Below, piece after piece: positions 1 to 7,418 of a stretch of DNA of 19,028 nt (its first letter is position 1; each line of letters opens with the position of its first letter). Origin of the DNA: Candidatus Acidifodinimicrobium mancum (GTDB lineage Archaea > Nanobdellota > Nanobdellia > Parvarchaeales > Parvarchaeaceae); assembly GCA_015121965.1 (NCBI GenBank), contig JADFAP010000032.1:1-19028 (forward strand), in the 5' to 3' direction. A program made the translations under genes and the position numbers. The notes under the pieces are model-generated. The model did no database searches, was not told the DNA's origin, and was given only the letters and a program-made list of their open reading frames with translations.

Positions 1-68
1 TAATAACAGCAATCTTTGTCGCATATGTAGGGTATAGGTGGTACAAAAAATTCAAGAGGTTCCTATGA
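1..68 (+). CDS. C-terminal end of a membrane protein (partial)
   Basis: An open frame enters from the left edge (first whole codon at position 3) and ends at TGA 66-68. The visible 21 residues begin hydrophobic (ITAIFVAYVGY) and finish with a strongly basic tail rich in Lys and Arg. This is the usual look of a last transmembrane helix followed by a cytoplasmic positive cluster. Its stop overlaps the ATG of the next gene (ATGA, 65-68), which suggests coupled translation. The rest of the protein lies outside the window, so no function can be given. Confidence is limited by the short length. Confidence 0.5.
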   Translation, partial: ITAIFVAYVGYRWYKKFKRFL

Positions 69-523
69 ATTTCGATCTTCTATACGGTGTTTTGACCTTC
101 ATATTTAATATAGTTACATTTGTAGCGATTTTCCTGTTGCTTAGAGGTTACAGAGATAAGAACATGCTCGCGCAAGCAACTAGGATGTTTTTGGATGCAA
201 AAAGGTTCACCTTGGCCTTCGTTTTCCTTCTGCTGGCTGCCTTATCATTGGCTATAGGCTACAGCATAAGCATATTTTTAGCGATTGGCAATCCCCAGAC
301 CATATTTTGGGAATACACCAACCTCTCGGTTTTCTTCTTTGTGATGTTGTTCTTTGTATTGTTTTCAGGAATGTTTACGAATTGGCGCGTGAAGAGAAGA
401 CTTTCTAAGCCCACAGATATAGAAGTTCCAGTCAATAACCAGCAATCAGCGCAGCCGTCTGGTAGTTCGAGCGGTCAAGAGCAGCAGGTACCTGAAGATA
501 ACACCAAAAATCAGAGCGAATAA
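65..523 (+). CDS. Small membrane protein with three predicted helices, function unknown
   Basis: This 152-residue protein has three long hydrophobic stretches: roughly residues 5-27, 45-72 and 82-103 counted from the ATG at 65. A basic stretch (WRVKRRLSK) follows, then a polar low-complexity tail rich in Gln, Ser, Pro and Glu. The positive cluster after helix three suggests a cytoplasmic tail. I prefer the ATG at 65 over an in-frame GTG at 38. The ATG overlaps the upstream stop as ATGA, and an AGAGG sequence at 55-59 lies at ribosome-binding distance. The upstream gene also ends in a membrane helix, so the two probably form a membrane pair in one transcript. I do not recognise the family. Confidence 0.7.
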   Translation: MNFDLLYGVLTFIFNIVTFVAIFLLLRGYRDKNMLAQATRMFLDAKRFTLAFVFLLLAALSLAIGYSISIFLAIGNPQTIFWEYTNLSVFFFVMLFFVLFSGMFTNWRVKRRLSKPTDIEVPVNNQQSAQPSGSSSGQEQQVPEDNTKNQSE

Positions 524-525
524 AG

Positions 526-535
526 TATTAAAATA
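526..535 (+). promoter_or_regulatory. TATA box for pyrG, probably leaderless
   Basis: TATTAAAATA is centred about 25 bp before the pyrG ATG at 555 and starts just after the previous stop codon. No Shine-Dalgarno sequence precedes the ATG. In archaea this spacing puts the transcription start at or next to the start codon. Confidence 0.5.
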
Positions 536-554
536 CGTACGGATTTCATTAAAG

Positions 555-2165
555 ATGCAGGCTAAGTTCATAGTTGTGACTGGTTCTTTAATGAGTGGTC
601 TTGGCAAAGGCATTCTTGTTTCTTCCATAATGAAAATTCTGGATATGTACGACTTGAAAGTTCTGCCGATAAAATTCGATGGATACTTGAATTTTGATTG
701 CGGCACGATGAACCCCTACAGGCATGGAGAGGTGTTTGTCCTGGATGACGGTGGGGAAGTGGACATGGACTTCGGCACATACGAGAGATTCTTGGACAAG
801 GATTTGGATAAAGGCTCGTCTATCACCGGTGGAAAAATAATGAGCAGCATAATCGAGAAGGAGAGAAGAGGTGACTTTTTAGGAGAAGACGTCCAAATGA
901 CCCCGCATCTTACAGAGGAGATAATAAAGTATATAGAAAAGTTTGCTGAGGAGAAAAAGGCGGATGTAGTTGTAATAGAGGTTGGTGGCACAGTAGGGGA
1001 CCTTGAAAATGGATACTTCATAGAGGCAATGAGGCAACTTTCTTTGAAGAGGAAAGTCGAGTTCGTGAATTTAACCTATGTACCTGTCATAAGCAGCGTC
1101 GGGGAGCAGAAAACAAAGCCATCGCAGATAGGCATCAGGCTGTTGATGCAGGCTGGCATAAAGCCAGACCTGCTTGTCTGCAGGGCTCAAAACTCATTAT
1201 TAGCAAAGATTAAGAAGAAATTAGCCTTCTTCGCGAGCTTGGATGAGAATAGGATAATAAGCGATGAAGATTTGAACAATATATATGAATTTCCTATTAA
1301 TCTGCTAAAGCAGAATGTGGACAAGATATTGCTGGCTGATCTGGGATTTAAAGGGCATAAGCTGGATAAAAAGAAGTTGCAGGACTGGATGAGCATAGCG
1401 GATGGTAATACCGCAAGTTCAGGAAAGAGCGTAAGAATAAGCATAGTCGGGAAATACATAGACTTGAAAGATTCCTACGTAAGTGTGAAAGAAGCCGTAC
1501 ACCATGCTTCTCATGCGTTGCATGTGAATCCAGAGATAAACTGGGTGGAGGCTACCGAGCTTACAAGCGAAAAAGATGTAGCAGGCAAGCTTATTGGCTC
1601 TGACGGAGTTATCATACCTGGTGGTTTTGGTTCGAGGGGAATAGAAGGGAAAATTATGGCTATAAAATACGCGAGGGAGAATAAAATTCCATTGCTTGGA
1701 CTTTGCCTCGGCATGCAGCTCATGGCTGTGGAATTTGCTAGGAACGTATGCGGCATACGTGACGCTAATTCTTCCGAATTCGATCAGAAGACCAAGCATA
1801 AAATCATCGATTTGATGTCAACTCAAGTGAGCGTGAAGAATAAGGGTGGGACCATGAGACTAGGGGCTTGGAAGGCGAAGATACTCAAGAAAGATTCTAT
1901 CGCATACAAGGCTTACGGCAAAGAAATTATATCTGAACGACATAGACATCGGTACGAATTGAATAACAAGTACAAGAAATTACTAGAGGACGGCGGATTG
2001 ATGATCTCGGCCACCACGCTGGATGGAAAATTAGTTGAAATTATAGAATGGAAGGGCAGCTACGGTATCGGCACCCAAGCGCATCCGGAACTTAAATCCA
2101 GGCCAAACAAGCCGGCTCCTCTATTTTTGTCTTTCATAGACGCAGCATCAGCTGCCACACAGTAA
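555..2165 (+). CDS. pyrG: CTP synthase
   Basis: CTP synthase makes CTP from UTP using ATP and glutamine. The 536-residue length is normal. The N-terminal synthetase domain (about 1-285) carries the P-loop at residues 10-19, with Lys18 in SGLGKG, and the GGTVGDLEN motif. The class I glutamine amidotransferase domain follows (about 292-536). It has the nucleophile Cys384 in GLCLGMQ and the His510/Glu512 pair in AHPELKSRP, so the triad is complete. Some normally conserved positions differ: GSLMSGLGKG where GGVVSSLGKG is usual, MTPHLTEE for xIPHxTNE, and QAHPE for QFHPE. It has its own promoter, and thioredoxin follows 32 bp later with another. The cytosolic role in pyrimidine synthesis is secure. 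Confidence 0.97.
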   Translation: MQAKFIVVTGSLMSGLGKGILVSSIMKILDMYDLKVLPIKFDGYLNFDCGTMNPYRHGEVFVLDDGGEVDMDFGTYERFLDKDLDKGSSITGGKIMSSIIEKERRGDFLGEDVQMTPHLTEEIIKYIEKFAEEKKADVVVIEVGGTVGDLENGYFIEAMRQLSLKRKVEFVNLTYVPVISSVGEQKTKPSQIGIRLLMQAGIKPDLLVCRAQNSLLAKIKKKLAFFASLDENRIISDEDLNNIYEFPINLLKQNVDKILLADLGFKGHKLDKKKLQDWMSIADGNTASSGKSVRISIVGKYIDLKDSYVSVKEAVHHASHALHVNPEINWVEATELTSEKDVAGKLIGSDGVIIPGGFGSRGIEGKIMAIKYARENKIPLLGLCLGMQLMAVEFARNVCGIRDANSSEFDQKTKHKIIDLMSTQVSVKNKGGTMRLGAWKAKILKKDSIAYKAYGKEIISERHRHRYELNNKYKKLLEDGGLMISATTLDGKLVEIIEWKGSYGIGTQAHPELKSRPNKPAPLFLSFIDAASAATQ

Positions 2166-2167
2166 AG

Positions 2168-2175
2168 CTTAAATA
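2168..2175 (+). promoter_or_regulatory. TATA box for thioredoxin, probably leaderless
   Basis: CTTAAATA sits just after the pyrG stop and is centred about 26 bp before the thioredoxin ATG at 2198. The leader has no ribosome-binding site. The spacing matches that seen before pyrG. Confidence 0.5.
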
Positions 2176-2197
2176 CGTTGACTAAATCAAAATAAAG

Positions 2198-2515
2198 ATG
2201 GCAGAAAATTTGGATGAAAGTACTTTCCATCAGACTTTAAAAGATACTGATTTGGCGTTGGTCGATTTTTGGGCCGAGTGGTGCATGCCTTGCAAGATGC
2301 TAGAGCCGGTGTTGGCAGAAGTTGAGAAGGAGATGTCCGGCAAACTGAAGTTCTTCAGACTAAATGTTGATGAGAACCCGAACATCGCAAGCGAATACGG
2401 TATAGAGGGTATACCAACCTTGATAGTTTTCAAGCAGGGCAAACCTTTGAATGCAATCGTTGGATTCAGGCCAAAAGCTCAGTTAGAGAAAGATATAAAT
2501 GAGTCTATAAACTAA
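2198..2515 (+). CDS. trxA: Thioredoxin
   Basis: This is a single-domain thioredoxin of 105 residues, the usual length. The active site is WCMPC, with Cys29 and Cys32. Met at the first X replaces the common Gly (WCGPC), which could shift the redox potential. The cis-proline loop is present (EGIPTLIVF), as are the buried Asp23 (VDFWAEWC) and the C-terminal GFRPKAQLEKDI helix. It would reduce disulfides in cytosolic proteins. The endonuclease gene follows after only 20 bp without an obvious separate promoter, so the two may share a transcript. The gene symbol follows bacterial usage and does not imply a particular paralogue. Confidence 0.93.
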   Translation: MAENLDESTFHQTLKDTDLALVDFWAEWCMPCKMLEPVLAEVEKEMSGKLKFFRLNVDENPNIASEYGIEGIPTLIVFKQGKPLNAIVGFRPKAQLEKDINESIN

Positions 2516-2535
2516 ACATACTATTGGTTTGAATT

Positions 2536-3054
2536 ATGGACAAAGCACTTTTAGTTGGTAGTAGAGTTGTAATAGCTGATCAACCTTTGGCTTCCTCAGT
2601 CTACAACAAGGGCTCATTTGGAGTTTTTGATGGCGGTAAGCTTTACCTGTCGCTAGAGGAGGCGTTATACTTGAAGGAAAAGAGGAATCTAGAGATTTTT
2701 GACAGCACCGGAAAGAGAATGACAAACAAAAGGATATTAAACGAATTCGAGAAGAAGGAGAAGGGCTTCGCAAAGAGATTCATAGTCTTTAAGCTTATGC
2801 GAAATGAGGGATATATTTTGAAAACCGCATTAAAGTACGGTGGAGATTTCAGGGTTTATAATAAAGGTGAAAAACCAGGCAAGGAACACGCAGAATGGAT
2901 ACTCAAAGTATACGATCAGGGCGAAAGTATTAAGTTTAAGGATTTCTCTGCCCTGAATAGGGTAGTTCACAGCGTGAAGAAAAAGTTGCTAATAGCCGTC
3001 GTGGACGATGAGAACTCAGCGACGTTCTATGAAGTAGACTGGAAGGCGATTTGA
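2536..3054 (+). CDS. endA: tRNA-splicing endonuclease EndA
   Basis: EndA cuts introns from precursor tRNAs (and some rRNAs) at bulge-helix-bulge structures. The 172 residues match the one-unit archaeal form (about 180), which acts as a homotetramer or with a second subunit type. It is not the double- or triple-unit fusion known from some archaea. The N-terminal domain covers about 1-80 and the catalytic domain about 85-172. The catalytic triad is visible: Tyr108 in FRVYNKG, His118 in KEHAEW, and a Lys in HSVKKK (148-150). The C-terminal strand IAVVDDENSATFYEV is typical. The window also holds a tRNA-Leu with an intron that this enzyme would have to process. Confidence 0.93.
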   Translation: MDKALLVGSRVVIADQPLASSVYNKGSFGVFDGGKLYLSLEEALYLKEKRNLEIFDSTGKRMTNKRILNEFEKKEKGFAKRFIVFKLMRNEGYILKTALKYGGDFRVYNKGEKPGKEHAEWILKVYDQGESIKFKDFSALNRVVHSVKKKLLIAVVDDENSATFYEVDWKAI

Positions 3055-3055
3055 T

Positions 3056-3166
3056 ATGGCAAAACTTCTCATGAAGCATCTAGCAAAGGTTAGGCGGTTA
3101 AAGAGAGAAAGAAAGAAGGATATAACAAAAATCAAGACAATTCTGGAGGATTACAATTTAGATTAA
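3056..3166 (+). CDS. Possible 36-residue basic protein
   Basis: An ATG lies one base after the endA stop and opens a 36-codon frame ending at TAA 3164-3166. The peptide is very basic in its first two thirds (clusters such as RRLKRERKK) and ends with an acidic-polar tail (ILEDYNLD). It could form one long helix and bind RNA. The tight spacing to endA favours real, coupled translation. Against it, the length is small and the end overlaps the last 9 bases of the convergent L23 gene. I know no family for it. Conservation after endA in related genomes would decide. Confidence 0.4.
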   Translation: MAKLLMKHLAKVRRLKRERKKDITKIKTILEDYNLD

Positions 3167-3421
3167 GCCAAGCTGCGTAGCTAGATCCATGGCGTTATTT
3201 TCCTTGTTCAACTTCACAATCGCGACTTTAGCACCATCCATCCTGTTTATAACGTTTATAGATTCTATCTTGACGGAGAATACAGCTTCAATCTCTTTTT
3301 TAAGTTCTATCTTATTTGTGCCTTTTTTGACTATGAAAGACAGCTTGTTCTCCTGCTGCATCAATCTCATAGCTTTCTCTCCCCCCCTCAAACTTAATAT
3401 ATTCTTGATTCTCTTTTCCAT
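3158..3421 (-). CDS. rpl23: Ribosomal protein L23 (uL23)
   Basis: This 87-residue protein matches archaeal L23 in length and pattern: a mid-protein KLSFIVKKGTNKIELKKEIEA segment, then VKIESINVINRMDGAKVAIVKL and a final ALATQLG-like helix (AMDLATQLGLI). L23 lies at the exit of the large-subunit tunnel and contacts 23S rRNA and targeting factors. It is the last gene of an L3-L4-L23 run, starting 2 bases after the L4 stop. In most archaea L2 and S19 follow, but here the convergent endA region comes next and the operon stops. Confidence 0.92.
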   Translation of the reverse strand: MEKRIKNILSLRGGEKAMRLMQQENKLSFIVKKGTNKIELKKEIEAVFSVKIESINVINRMDGAKVAIVKLNKENNAMDLATQLGLI

Positions 3422-3423
3422 AT

Positions 3424-4215
3424 TCAGAGCTTAAGCGAAGACACAGCGCCTTGTGACCACACTATAAGGCGGCCCGGCTTCCCCGCATGCGATACGTCTT
3501 CTATGTTTAGGTTTTTAATATCCACTACATTAATATTTAGATTTGCTGCGGACTTCCTTAATTTAGTAGGTTCAGTTGTTATTATAGTCATGCCTAACTT
3601 TCTCTTGTATTTTCTCCCCCGCATCTTACCTTTTCCAGCCCTTATATTCTTTCTTTTTGCCCGCTCTGTTTCAGCGTCCAAGCCCAAGGAAGATAGAACC
3701 TTATACAACTCCTTCGTCTTTGTTATATCATTTATCTTATCTTCTACAATTAGAGGGAGCTCGAAATTCTTAATCTGGTGGAAGGATTTTACGATGTCTG
3801 CGTTGGCTGAGGCGGATATGGCACTCTTTATAGCGGCTATTTTCTCCTTTTTGTTTATTTTCTTTTCCAGTGTTTTGTTTTGCTGTGGAGGGTGCGCTTC
3901 TCTTCCTCCGACTGCATTAGGCGCAGTTGCGCCTATATATACAAACTGCGTACCAACATGCCACGTCACTTTCTTTGGAGTCCTCGTTAATCCATGTCCA
4001 TAAACTGTCTTATAAGTTCTCCTAGTCTTAGAGAGCGTGGATGATTTTCTCTTACCTGCCAGTGGGTCTGTATATTTCAGTTGAAATTTTGCAGATTGTT
4101 CAGCTAGAAACGCCTTTTTTATCAGCTCCTTGTCAACTCTATACTCAAATACATCAGGTAGCTCTATCTCACTAGCCTTCTGCCCGCTTAAAGATAGTAC
4201 AATCGCCTTTTTCAT
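3424..4215 (-). CDS. rpl4: Ribosomal protein L4 (uL4)
   Basis: The 263 residues are the normal size for archaeal/eukaryal-type L4. Recognisable blocks are the Arg- and Gly-rich loop AGKRKSSTLSKTRRTYKTVYGHG with GGREAHPPQ (about 50-115), the central LPLIVEDKIN region, the RAGKGKMRGRKYKRK segment (about 190-205) and the final KPGRLIVWSQGAV. The loop threads into the large subunit near the exit tunnel. The start codon overlaps the stop of L3 by four bases (ATGA), and the next gene, L23, begins 2 bases after the stop. The tight spacing supports one co-translated operon. Confidence 0.95.
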   Translation of the reverse strand: MKKAIVLSLSGQKASEIELPDVFEYRVDKELIKKAFLAEQSAKFQLKYTDPLAGKRKSSTLSKTRRTYKTVYGHGLTRTPKKVTWHVGTQFVYIGATAPNAVGGREAHPPQQNKTLEKKINKKEKIAAIKSAISASANADIVKSFHQIKNFELPLIVEDKINDITKTKELYKVLSSLGLDAETERAKRKNIRAGKGKMRGRKYKRKLGMTIITTEPTKLRKSAANLNINVVDIKNLNIEDVSHAGKPGRLIVWSQGAVSSLKL

Positions 4216-5156
4216 ATCAAAGTCACCTTAGTTGGTCCCAGCTTTTTATTCGGTCTTATTGCCTTCCGAAGTATCAAAAGCCTATTTGTGCTGCCTGGGA
4301 CAGAGCCCTTCAGCACTATGGCAGGTGCACTTAAGTTGCCGTATCTGTAATATCCTTGTGGTATATTTGCCTCTGCCGGATCATTCAAAATCTTCAATAC
4401 CAGCTTATTAAATTCTGTTCTAGAATTGAAACCCAACCTACCATGCTGTGGTACGGTGAATTGAACCTTAGCCATACTTTCAGCGCCCAGGTTACCAGCT
4501 TTCCTTCTGGACTTACTTGCGTGCACTGGGTATATCTTTACTCCAAAGCGCTTCACTGAACCGGTAAATCCTTTTCCCTTCGTCACTCCCCCGATGTCTA
4601 CGAATGTGCCTTCCTTTATCGAATCTGACGCGTTTATCTCCTTTCCGAGCAACGACTTAGCTCTCTCAGCTTTCTGTTCTAGTGTTCCACCCAATTCTAT
4701 TTCAAATATCTCGGGTGTTTTCTTGAGGTTTATCTTCCATGGCGTAGTTGACACTAACAGTTTTACGTCGGAAGCCTTCTTTAAAAGCTCCTCTAAGTTG
4801 GCATTATTTGGCTTGAATTTTACCCTTCTTCCCACATTCTTGTCTGCTTCAGCCCAAACTTCACCTATAGACATATTGTCTTTGTATAATCTAGCTGCCA
4901 CCACCAATAACGGCGGTACCTCTAGGATTGTAACTGGAGATAATAGTTCAGTTTTGAAGGTCGGAGAATTTTTGTCGTTATCTATGTAAACTGCCTGTCG
5001 CATGCCGACCTTATATCCTGCAAATGTGGACAATTCATCCTTTTCAAGGTCTGCATGAGCCCTCAATGTATGGAACGGTCTCTTGCTCTTCCTTATTGGA
5101 TAGTACTGCAGACTACCCCTCCTAGGTGTGCTCTTCTTCGTTATTTGATGTCCCAT
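4212..5156 (-). CDS. rpl3: Ribosomal protein L3 (uL3)
   Basis: This 314-residue protein is an archaeal L3, which helps shape the peptidyl transferase centre. Evidence includes the basic N-terminus (TPRRGSLQYYPIRKSKR), the FAGYKVGM block, the core TKGKGFTGSVKRFGVK stretch (about 185-205), and QHGRLGFNSRTEFNK and GSVPGSTNRLLILRKAIRP near the C-terminus. It opens the L3-L4-L23 operon. A 120-bp gap separates it from the upstream pyruvate kinase gene on the same strand. That gap is AT-rich, and a TATA-like TATAACTA lies about 30 bp before the ATG, so a separate promoter is likely. Confidence 0.96.
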   Translation of the reverse strand: MGHQITKKSTPRRGSLQYYPIRKSKRPFHTLRAHADLEKDELSTFAGYKVGMRQAVYIDNDKNSPTFKTELLSPVTILEVPPLLVVAARLYKDNMSIGEVWAEADKNVGRRVKFKPNNANLEELLKKASDVKLLVSTTPWKINLKKTPEIFEIELGGTLEQKAERAKSLLGKEINASDSIKEGTFVDIGGVTKGKGFTGSVKRFGVKIYPVHASKSRRKAGNLGAESMAKVQFTVPQHGRLGFNSRTEFNKLVLKILNDPAEANIPQGYYRYGNLSAPAIVLKGSVPGSTNRLLILRKAIRPNKKLGPTKVTLI

Positions 5157-5276
5157 AGCTTTTTGAATCCTTTAAAAATTAGTTATACAGTAAAAATGTT
5201 ATTTCATAATAAATACTTTACTAAACCGTTAAGATTCTATTAATGCCGGTCAATTTATACCTGTTCATAGGACAAA

Positions 5277-6629
5277 TCAGAGATCCAGTATCTCTATCTT
5301 TGTCGTTGAACCTGCCTTTCCGAACGCTCCGGACACAAGTATACTCTTTCTGGTCTTGAATTTCTTCCTCAGGTAGCCCTTTACGCTCTCCATCCCCTTA
5401 TTTAGGTCTTTGTATAAGAACGGTTCTATGCTCCTCCCGAACGTTAGTTTCTTGAAGGTCTCAAATCTTGGAGTCAGGGCGAATAGCCGTATGCCACTGT
5501 CGAAGTAACGGGACAGCCTGAATGCGCTCGCGCCATCTATTGTCATTATTATCAGGTTTCTTATATCGGTAGAGTCTGCTAATTTCACGGCAGCTTCGGC
5601 AAGCGCATCATCCTCCGATCTTATCGCGTAATCACTCTTCCTCATAACCTCTCCTTTGAAGGTGTCTATAAGATGTATCAGGGTTTTCACTGATCTCACC
5701 GGATAGTTACCTATAGCCGTTTCTTCCGAGAGCATCAATGCGTCAGTCCCCTCTTCAACCGCAGTGAATACATCATCTGCCTCTGCCCTGGTTGGTATAG
5801 AGCTGTTGACCATCGATTCTAATACCTGTGTTGCGACTATAACCGGCTTTCTCAACTGATGTGCCTCGACTATAAATTTCTCCTGAAGCTTCGGGACGTT
5901 AGATATGTCCATATTAAGGCCTAAATCGCCCCTTGCTATCATCACTATATCAGATGCATCAACTATCTCCTTGAAGTTGTCCACCCCCTCCCTACGCTCT
6001 ATCTTTGATATTAGTACTGAGTCTTTTCCTGCAATTTTTCTTACTTTCTCCACATCCTTCGCATTTGAAATGAATGATAAAGCGAAGGTATTTAGCTTGT
6101 TTTTCAAGCCGAACCTTATAGCTTTGACGTCATTTTTAGTGGGGTATTCGCTTGGATAGCGCAATCCGTTTTGGTTTATGCTCTGCTCACTAAGCAAAGT
6201 ATAAGAGTTCGTTGCTTTTGCGATTATAGACTCTTTGTTCTTCTTGATCGGCTTTAACTCTAATTTTCCATCCGAGAGTTTTATATTTTCCTTTACAGAT
6301 AGTGCATTTAAGATCTCCCTGCTTATTGGTATGTCGCCTTTTATCCCGAGGGTGTATACCTTTCCCTGCTTTATCTCAAGCTTATCCGCAGGTAGCTTCC
6401 CTATCCTAAGTTTTGGGCCCGGCAAATCGAGTATTATAACAAGCTTTTCTTTTGTAGTCCTCTCTATGTTCCTTATCTTACTTATAATGTCTTTATGCCA
6501 TCTCAAGTCGCTATGAGAAAGATTTAACCTGAAGATCCTGACACCCTCCGCTACCATTTTTCTTATGGTTGAGTAGCTTTCAGATGCGGGTCCTATAGTC
6601 ACCACAGTTTTCACAGTCTTGTACGTCAT
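5277..6629 (-). CDS. pyk: Pyruvate kinase
   Basis: Pyruvate kinase makes pyruvate and ATP from phosphoenolpyruvate and ADP. At 450 residues it is compact, as in many archaea. Landmarks in order are KTVVTIGPAS at the N-terminus, RLNLSHSD (about 34-41), the active-site Lys region ISKIERREGVD (about 205-215), the metal-binding MIARGDLGL block (about 230), TQVLESMVNSSIPTRAEADDV (about 265-285) and MLSEETAIGNYP (about 300-311). LSEET replaces the usual LSGET. The C-terminal domain is present but short. Enolase, the step before it, lies elsewhere in the window (14489-15661). No Shine-Dalgarno site is seen. Confidence 0.95.
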   Translation of the reverse strand: MTYKTVKTVVTIGPASESYSTIRKMVAEGVRIFRLNLSHSDLRWHKDIISKIRNIERTTKEKLVIILDLPGPKLRIGKLPADKLEIKQGKVYTLGIKGDIPISREILNALSVKENIKLSDGKLELKPIKKNKESIIAKATNSYTLLSEQSINQNGLRYPSEYPTKNDVKAIRFGLKNKLNTFALSFISNAKDVEKVRKIAGKDSVLISKIERREGVDNFKEIVDASDIVMIARGDLGLNMDISNVPKLQEKFIVEAHQLRKPVIVATQVLESMVNSSIPTRAEADDVFTAVEEGTDALMLSEETAIGNYPVRSVKTLIHLIDTFKGEVMRKSDYAIRSEDDALAEAAVKLADSTDIRNLIIMTIDGASAFRLSRYFDSGIRLFALTPRFETFKKLTFGRSIEPFLYKDLNKGMESVKGYLRKKFKTRKSILVSGAFGKAGSTTKIEILDL

Positions 6630-6722
6630 AACTTATGCCTATAACTTATATCATTTCTACTTCTGTTTATTAATAGATTTTGAAGTGATGAAATTAAACA
6701 TTCATGAATATATTCTGATTGC

Positions 6723-7418
6723 TCATTGGGAAACACACTGCCCAGCTTCTTCAGAGTATTGTGGAATAGTCACAAGCATTATAACAGAGCTTATTGCGGT
6801 TGGTAAGCTTTCGCTACCAATTATGCTCCCCGTATTTGTAGATTCGGGTATAGAGAAGATAGTTGTATCATTTGGATAGAGCGCAGATAAGTCAAATGTA
6901 GTTGGAACTAGCAAGCCGGATGTATTTAGGAAGGTTATATTGTAAGATATAGACCCAGTGCTCATCTTATAATTTCCAATCACCTGTGAAATCGGCAGAT
7001 TTAGACTGATGAGGGCTTCTCCTCCCAAAGCAGTCTTCTCAAGAGAAACATATGTTTGAAACTGTCCGCTATTTGTAGGGAGGACCCCGCTCATATTGAT
7101 GTCGGCAGTGACTGCGGATTCTTGTCCAGACTTTGAATTAAGCACCAGGATTTTTCCGCAAAAGAATGAGGGAGAACTTAATCCTGGAGAATCAAAAGAG
7201 AATGAATATGTAGATCCTATACTTTGGCTTGATATTCCATTAACTGCATTTACTATAGCCCTGCCCATCTCAGAGACTTGGCTATAATTCGCAGAGCTTC
7301 CAAAGCTTGAGTACATAAACATCTCTACTAATAAGAAAGCTGCAAAAATTATCAACGCTATGCCTATCAGCGTTATATACTCTATCGACGCCTGCGCAGT
7401 TTTGACTTTCGTAGTCAT
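6723..7418 (-). CDS. Pilin-like secreted protein with class III signal peptide
   Basis: The N-terminus is a short positive segment (MTTKVKTA), then QASIEY, then a hydrophobic helix (ITLIGIALIIFAAFLLV). This is the archaeal class III (QxSxEY) signal, processed by a prepilin peptidase between Ala8 and Gln9. The hydrophobic part then packs into the core of a pilus-like fibre. The remaining roughly 190 residues are Ser/Thr-rich, strand-like and cysteine-poor. They contain several N-x-S/T sites (such as NYS, NMS, NIT, NTS, NDT) that could be glycosylated. The start overlaps the thymidylate kinase stop (ATGA), so they share a transcript, although a link in function is unlikely. Whether it is a major pilin or a minor surface subunit is open. 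Confidence 0.8.
   Translation of the reverse strand: MTTKVKTAQASIEYITLIGIALIIFAAFLLVEMFMYSSFGSSANYSQVSEMGRAIVNAVNGISSQSIGSTYSFSFDSPGLSSPSFFCGKILVLNSKSGQESAVTADINMSGVLPTNSGQFQTYVSLEKTALGGEALISLNLPISQVIGNYKMSTGSISYNITFLNTSGLLVPTTFDLSALYPNDTTIFSIPESTNTGSIIGSESLPTAISSVIMLVTIPQYSEEAGQCVSQ

Noticed and set aside
38..64. A GTG start nine codons upstream for the membrane protein at 65
   Set aside because: ATG 65 has the ATGA overlap and a ribosome-binding-like AGAGG, and the extension lies inside the upstream gene.
1419..1799. A 126-codon frame on the minus strand within pyrG
   Set aside because: It lies wholly inside a clearly identified CTP synthase and shows no recognisable protein pattern.
3503..4003. 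A 166-codon open frame on the plus strand opposite L4
   Set aside because: It is a hydrophobic shadow of the L4 coding strand, has no promoter or ribosome-binding site, and L4 is certain.
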